Assembly: GCA_964369265.1 (NCBI GenBank) | Contig: CAYJEV010000076.1 | Location: 1 to 8,115 of the forward strand | Source of the DNA: DAMCAP01 sp964369265 | GTDB lineage: Bacteria > Bacillota > Clostridia > Oscillospirales > Ruminococcaceae | Length of the DNA stretch: 8,115 nucleotides | Direction of reading: 5' to 3' | In this document: piece after piece, positions 5,363 to 8,115 of the stretch | Numbering within the stretch: the stretch's first letter is position 1 | Layout: each line of letters starts with the position of its first letter | The notes under the pieces: model-generated | The model's input: the letters and a program-made list of their open reading frames with translations, nothing else | The model's database searches: none | What the model was told of the DNA's origin: nothing | Translations under genes and position numbers: made by a program

Positions 5363-6889
5363 TTACTTTCTGCCCCAGAAAAGCTGAACCCAGCTTATTC
5401 TTCCTTCGCTATTTGTGCTAATGCCAACAGCCATCTCATCAAAGTTAGGGTTTAGGATGTTGTCTTTATGGCCTTGAGAGTTCATCCAATCATTGACTAC
5501 TTCTTCTGGAGTTGATTGTCCTTCTGCGATATTTTCGCCATAGGTGTTGTTGCCTTCGGTTTCTGTGAAGATGGAATAGAAAGTATCGCCATTTGGTCTA
5601 TCGTGGCTGTATAGCTCCTGAAGATCGTCGGCTCTAATGTCTGCGTAGTAGTTTAAGTTGCTGCTAGTGCCAAATGGAGTTAAGCCGTTATCCTCTCTTA
5701 CCTTATTGATTAATCGAAGCACTTCTTGCTCAAATTCATTAGTTTCAGCTTGTGGAACAGTCGGCTCTGGTATATAAGGCTGATAGCTAACAGTAATTTC
5801 TCTGCTTGTGCTAGCAAATCCACTTTTCATTGCAGTGACTGTTATTGTGCCACTACCAGTTGCAGAAACTTCAATTTGTCCGTCTTGATAGCTTGCATTA
5901 ACACCACCAGAATTTTTTATTTGAATGTCAGCTCCTGTTACCTCTCCTGTGTCAACAGTTACATAAGCAACCTCATTATGCTCAACTGAAAGAGAAGCTT
6001 TGCTTAGATTTAAAGGAACTTGCAAGTCGTGATAGCTTACATTGATTTTTGTCGAAACAGAAGAATAGCCATGGGCAGATACCCTAACTGTAACTGTTGC
6101 ATCTTTGGAAGCAGAGATGACAATATTTCCGCCATTTGCACCAGTTTCATTGTAGTAAGCTTTAGCTCCATTGGTCGCTGTTACCTCGACATCTGCATAA
6201 TTTACATTGCTTATTTCAACTGGAAGCTCAACAACATCATCAGCTCCATAAATGTCAATTTTGCTGTTTGATGTCGCCGCTTTTATCACAGGAAGATTTA
6301 ATGTCACAGTGATTTCAAGTTCGTCTGAAACATATCCAGGCTCAGTCGCCTTTACAATGACACTACCATCATTTTCTGCTGATATAGTTATAGATTTAGT
6401 TTCATGATTATAGCTTGCTTTTATTCCGTTTGTTGTGGTTAATATAATATTTGAGCTAACTCCATTTGTTGCAACAGATACTTCTTCCTCATCATAAAGC
6501 CCATTAAGCACAACATTTGTCTTAGAGAGCTCTAAGGTTAGTACAGGCTTGCTATCTAAAACCTTTATAGGCTCGCTTGGTATAAAATCGGTATAGGCAG
6601 GTGATGAAGGCGCAGACACATCCCCTGAACTGCTTTGTTCGCTTTGGCTGGATGCTTGCTCAACTTCAAAAGCGCTGCTAGGTTCAGAAGACGAAGCTTT
6701 TGAAGATTCTGGCTGAGCATAAGAAGATGCCTCGCTGCTATTTTCGTTAGATGCTTCAGATCTATTAACAACTATTTCTGTTACCGTTGCACCATTTCCA
6801 GAACTGCTTTCGTTAAGAACTGTATTTTCAGTGCAACCAGACATAACAACTATTAAAATAACTGATATTATGGTCGCTATATATTTCAT
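5363..6889 (-). CDS. Surface lipoprotein with three Ig-like repeats and a C-terminal CAP domain
   Basis: A 508-residue exported protein. It starts with a lipoprotein signal peptide, hydrophobic from 3 to 16, with VMSGC ending at C19 as the lipidation site. Residues 22-100 are a Ser/Glu-rich linker. Three tandem Ig-like (BIG-type) repeats follow at about 116-197, 199-286 and 289-369, each with an NG/GG-x-A-Y/SY strand, an ISA/VSA strand, and a GY/GF turn before ITV/INV. A CAP (SCP/PR-1, YkwD-like) domain fills about 385-506, with H429 in YSHDRPNG, E452 in YGENIAEG and H474 in SQGHKDNIL, the conserved cleft residues. The molecular role of bacterial CAP domains is mostly unknown, so substrate or enzymatic action is not claimed. 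The linker and Ig repeats probably hold the CAP domain away from the membrane through the cell wall. The start is supported by GGAGG 5 nt upstream on the minus strand. It is monocistronic, diverging from the DUF4234 operon and ending at the bidirectional terminator. Confidence 0.9.
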   Translation of the reverse strand: MKYIATIISVILIVVMSGCTENTVLNESSSGNGATVTEIVVNRSEASNENSSEASSYAQPESSKASSSEPSSAFEVEQASSQSEQSSSGDVSAPSSPAYTDFIPSEPIKVLDSKPVLTLELSKTNVVLNGLYDEEEVSVATNGVSSNIILTTTNGIKASYNHETKSITISAENDGSVIVKATEPGYVSDELEITVTLNLPVIKAATSNSKIDIYGADDVVELPVEISNVNYADVEVTATNGAKAYYNETGANGGNIVISASKDATVTVRVSAHGYSSVSTKINVSYHDLQVPLNLSKASLSVEHNEVAYVTVDTGEVTGADIQIKNSGGVNASYQDGQIEVSATGSGTITVTAMKSGFASTSREITVSYQPYIPEPTVPQAETNEFEQEVLRLINKVREDNGLTPFGTSSNLNYYADIRADDLQELYSHDRPNGDTFYSIFTETEGNNTYGENIAEGQSTPEEVVNDWMNSQGHKDNILNPNFDEMAVGISTNSEGRISWVQLFWGRK

Positions 6890-7222
6890 TTTTCCTCCAA
6901 TTATTCTTTGTCTTGGTTGACTGTTTATCCCTTACTATCATATTAATGAAATAGAAGGTCATTTTATTGCATATACTCAAATATTATTTTACAGTAAATT
7001 CATTTAATTTTCAAGTATTATTATAACATTTAAGTGTTATTTTTAAAGAAATTAAGCATATCTTAAATAATTTGAATAATTTAAAAACAAAATTTACTAC
7101 AAATTCATACATTGGTATTGAAGTTGTGATGTTAACGCTAAAGGATATTCTATCTTTATTAGCAAAATTATGCTAGATTTTAAACAAAAAACAGATAGAA
7201 AAACGGATAGGGTAAAAAAAGG
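6890..7222. other. AT-rich divergent intergenic region
   Basis: No gene is supported in this stretch between two divergent units. It is very AT-rich and holds a small inverted repeat 7023-7028/7035-7040 (ATAACA with TGTTAT, 6-nt loop) followed by four T, which could be a weak terminator, an operator or chance. The short minus-strand frame 7097-7300 begins at TTG inside the DUF4234 coding start and crosses its promoter, so it is not believed. Confidence 0.5.
6937..6942 (-). promoter_or_regulatory. Candidate -10 element for the CAP lipoprotein gene
   Basis: On the minus strand this reads TATGAT, one base from the TATAAT consensus, about 48 bp before the start codon. No good -35 hexamer is visible at normal spacing; the nearest TTGACA-like sequence is ATGACC, at only 14 bp. 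Confidence 0.35.
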
Positions 7223-7251
7223 TTGAAATGTGTATAAAAATGTAGTATTAT
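7223..7251 (+). promoter_or_regulatory. Sigma-A-type promoter for the DUF4234-DUF2752 operon
   Basis: TTGAAA (7223-7228) and TATTAT (7246-7251) are separated by exactly 17 bp, each one base from consensus. The predicted start near 7258 leaves a leader of about 30 nt with an AAAGGAGA ribosome binding site at 7273-7280. This is the best housekeeping promoter in the window. Confidence 0.75.
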
Positions 7252-7288
7252 ATAAAAGTACGACTATTGTTGAAAGGAGAAATAAAAA

Positions 7289-7642
7289 ATGATTAAACAA
7301 AGAAGTATACCAATTAGTATTGTTCTGTGTTTTGTGACTTGCGGACTATACTCACTATATTGGTGGGCATGTGTAAACGATGAAACAAACAGAATAGTAG
7401 GAAAAGATGATGTATCTGGAATTATGGTTGTAGTATTCTCAATTTTAACTTGCGGAATCTACGGCTTTTACTGGGCATATAAGATTGGTGAGAAGGTTGA
7501 CCAAATTCGTTCAAATCGTGGACAAGCGCCAAACTCACTTCATATCATCTTCCTTGTACTAAGCTTAATTGGCTTCCAAATCGTTAATATCGCTTTAATC
7601 CAAAACGAGATTAACCAAACTGTTGGCAATGGAGCAATGTAA
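7289..7642 (+). CDS. DUF4234 family small membrane protein
   Basis: A 117-residue integral membrane protein with three predicted helices at about 8-28, 46-64 and 85-105. It shows the DUF4234 pattern: a TCGLYSLYWW motif at 17-26 and a second copy TCGIYGFYWAYKIGEK at 54-69, then a third helix ending in ALIQNEIN at 102-109. The two TCGxYxxYW motifs lie 37 residues apart and suggest an internal duplication of helix 1 and helix 2. Function is unknown. The start ATG follows a clear AAAGGAGA. It is the first gene of an operon and its 3' end overlaps the DUF2752 gene, implying the two are made together. Confidence 0.85.
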   Translation: MIKQRSIPISIVLCFVTCGLYSLYWWACVNDETNRIVGKDDVSGIMVVVFSILTCGIYGFYWAYKIGEKVDQIRSNRGQAPNSLHIIFLVLSLIGFQIVNIALIQNEINQTVGNGAM

Positions 7643-8021
7643 TAAAAAGTATCGCATAGGTAGGCTTTTAAGGCTGATAGTTTTGCTATTAGTTTGCGGG
7701 CTTGCTTATGCGAGTTTTTTTAAGATTTTTGGCTTTGGCATTCCTTGTATGTTCCATTCGGTGACAGGGCTTGACTGTCCTGCTTGCGGTGTTACAAGGA
7801 TGTCTGTATCCTTGTTGACACTCGATTTTAAGGCAGCCTTTCACTATAATGCTGGGCTGTTAATAGCCTCGCCCTTTCTTGCAATTGAAGCGTTAATTAT
7901 GGCTTTGCGATACATAAAAAACGGCAGTTTAATGCCCTCAAAAGCGGAGAATGTGTATATAATTTTTATTATAGTTTTTTTGTTAATTTGGGGTGTGTAT
8001 AGGAATGTGGTTTTAATATAG
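7629..8021 (+). CDS. DUF2752 family small membrane protein
   Basis: Predicted membrane protein of 130 residues from ATG 7629, with hydrophobic segments at about 13-35, 75-94 and 110-127. The family signature is clear: C40 followed by TGLDCPACGVTR at 46-57 and DFKAAFHYN at 66-74, so C40, C50 and C53 are conserved cysteines that could bind metal or form disulfides, though this is inference. Biochemical role unknown. It overlaps the DUF4234 gene by 14 bp in another frame and lacks a distinct ribosome binding site, so translation is probably coupled. An in-frame TTG at 7623 would add two residues but is less likely. The repeat copy C starts about 28 bp after its stop codon. Confidence 0.85.
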   Translation: MEQCNKKYRIGRLLRLIVLLLVCGLAYASFFKIFGFGIPCMFHSVTGLDCPACGVTRMSVSLLTLDFKAAFHYNAGLLIASPFLAIEALIMALRYIKNGSLMPSKAENVYIIFIIVFLLIWGVYRNVVLI

Positions 8022-8048
8022 TGGGGAGGGAGCAGTGGAAAAGCTTTG

Positions 8049-8115
8049 TTGACTAATGGATTTCGCAATAAACTTGCAGTGTTCCGTCAGGTAGAGTAAA
8101 AGTTTTGCTAAATTT
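8049..8115 (+). repeat. Dispersed structured intergenic repeat, copy C (5' part, cut by window edge)
   Basis: Positions 8049-8115 align with 4801-4882 after removing about 14 extra bases in copy B: both have TTGACTAATGG, ATTTCGCA, AGTGTTCCGT, AGGTAGA and AAAAGTTTTGCTAAATTT. The stem near its start is shorter (8070-8075 with 8100-8105, 6 bp). It lies 3' of the DUF2752 gene in the same orientation, as copy B lies 3' of holB. Confidence 0.85.

Noticed and set aside
5726..6271. Two plus-strand frames with many Cys and Ser residues opposite the CAP lipoprotein.
   Set aside because: They are antisense shadows of the Ig-like repeats and have no ribosome binding sites or family resemblance.
7097..7300. 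Hydrophobic 67-residue minus-strand frame upstream of the DUF4234 gene.
   Set aside because: It starts at TTG inside the DUF4234 coding region and crosses its promoter. Hydrophobic residues are expected from AT-rich DNA.

Overview
The window looks like chromosomal DNA from a low-GC Gram-positive bacterium, most likely a clostridial gut- or rumen-type Firmicute. The reasons are AT-rich intergenic DNA, strong AGGAGG-type ribosome binding sites, a c-di-AMP receptor of the DarA/PstA (YaaQ) family next to a DNA polymerase III delta-prime gene, and a lipoprotein with a Ser-rich linker. I cannot assign a genus from sequence alone.

Layout. Positions 1-490 hold the 3' part of a dispersed, hairpin-rich intergenic repeat and an intrinsic terminator. 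A membrane-anchored GGDEF-EAL protein follows (651-2192) with its own extended -10 promoter and a downstream hairpin. Its EAL domain is complete and its GGDEF motif is altered, so it is probably a c-di-GMP phosphodiesterase. Next comes a compact same-strand cluster: an Orn/Lys/Arg decarboxylase-type PLP enzyme (2271-3512), darA (3550-3873) and holB (3873-4799). This matches the yaaO-tmk-yaaQ-yaaR-holB neighbourhood of Bacillus, but tmk and yaaR are absent here. A nearly complete second copy of the repeat begins two bases after the holB stop (4801-5184) and is followed by a strong bidirectional terminator. On the minus strand, converging on it, is a large surface lipoprotein with three Ig-like repeats and a C-terminal CAP (SCP/PR-1) domain (5363-6889). 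A 399-bp AT-rich divergent promoter region separates it from a two-gene membrane operon of a DUF4234 protein (7289-7642) and an overlapping DUF2752 protein (7629-8021). The window ends in the first 67 bases of a third repeat copy (8049-8115).

The genes appear to form four independent transcription units: a c-di-GMP signalling enzyme, a housekeeping replication and c-di-AMP cluster, a secreted surface protein, and a small membrane-protein pair. The most unusual element is the repeat. It has several perfect hairpins, a less conserved segment enclosed by a conserved long-range stem, and an end that is complementary to the left arm of the terminator downstream. It follows gene ends in the two places where its upstream flank is visible. 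No known CRISPR array, tRNA, rRNA, transposase or defence system was seen.
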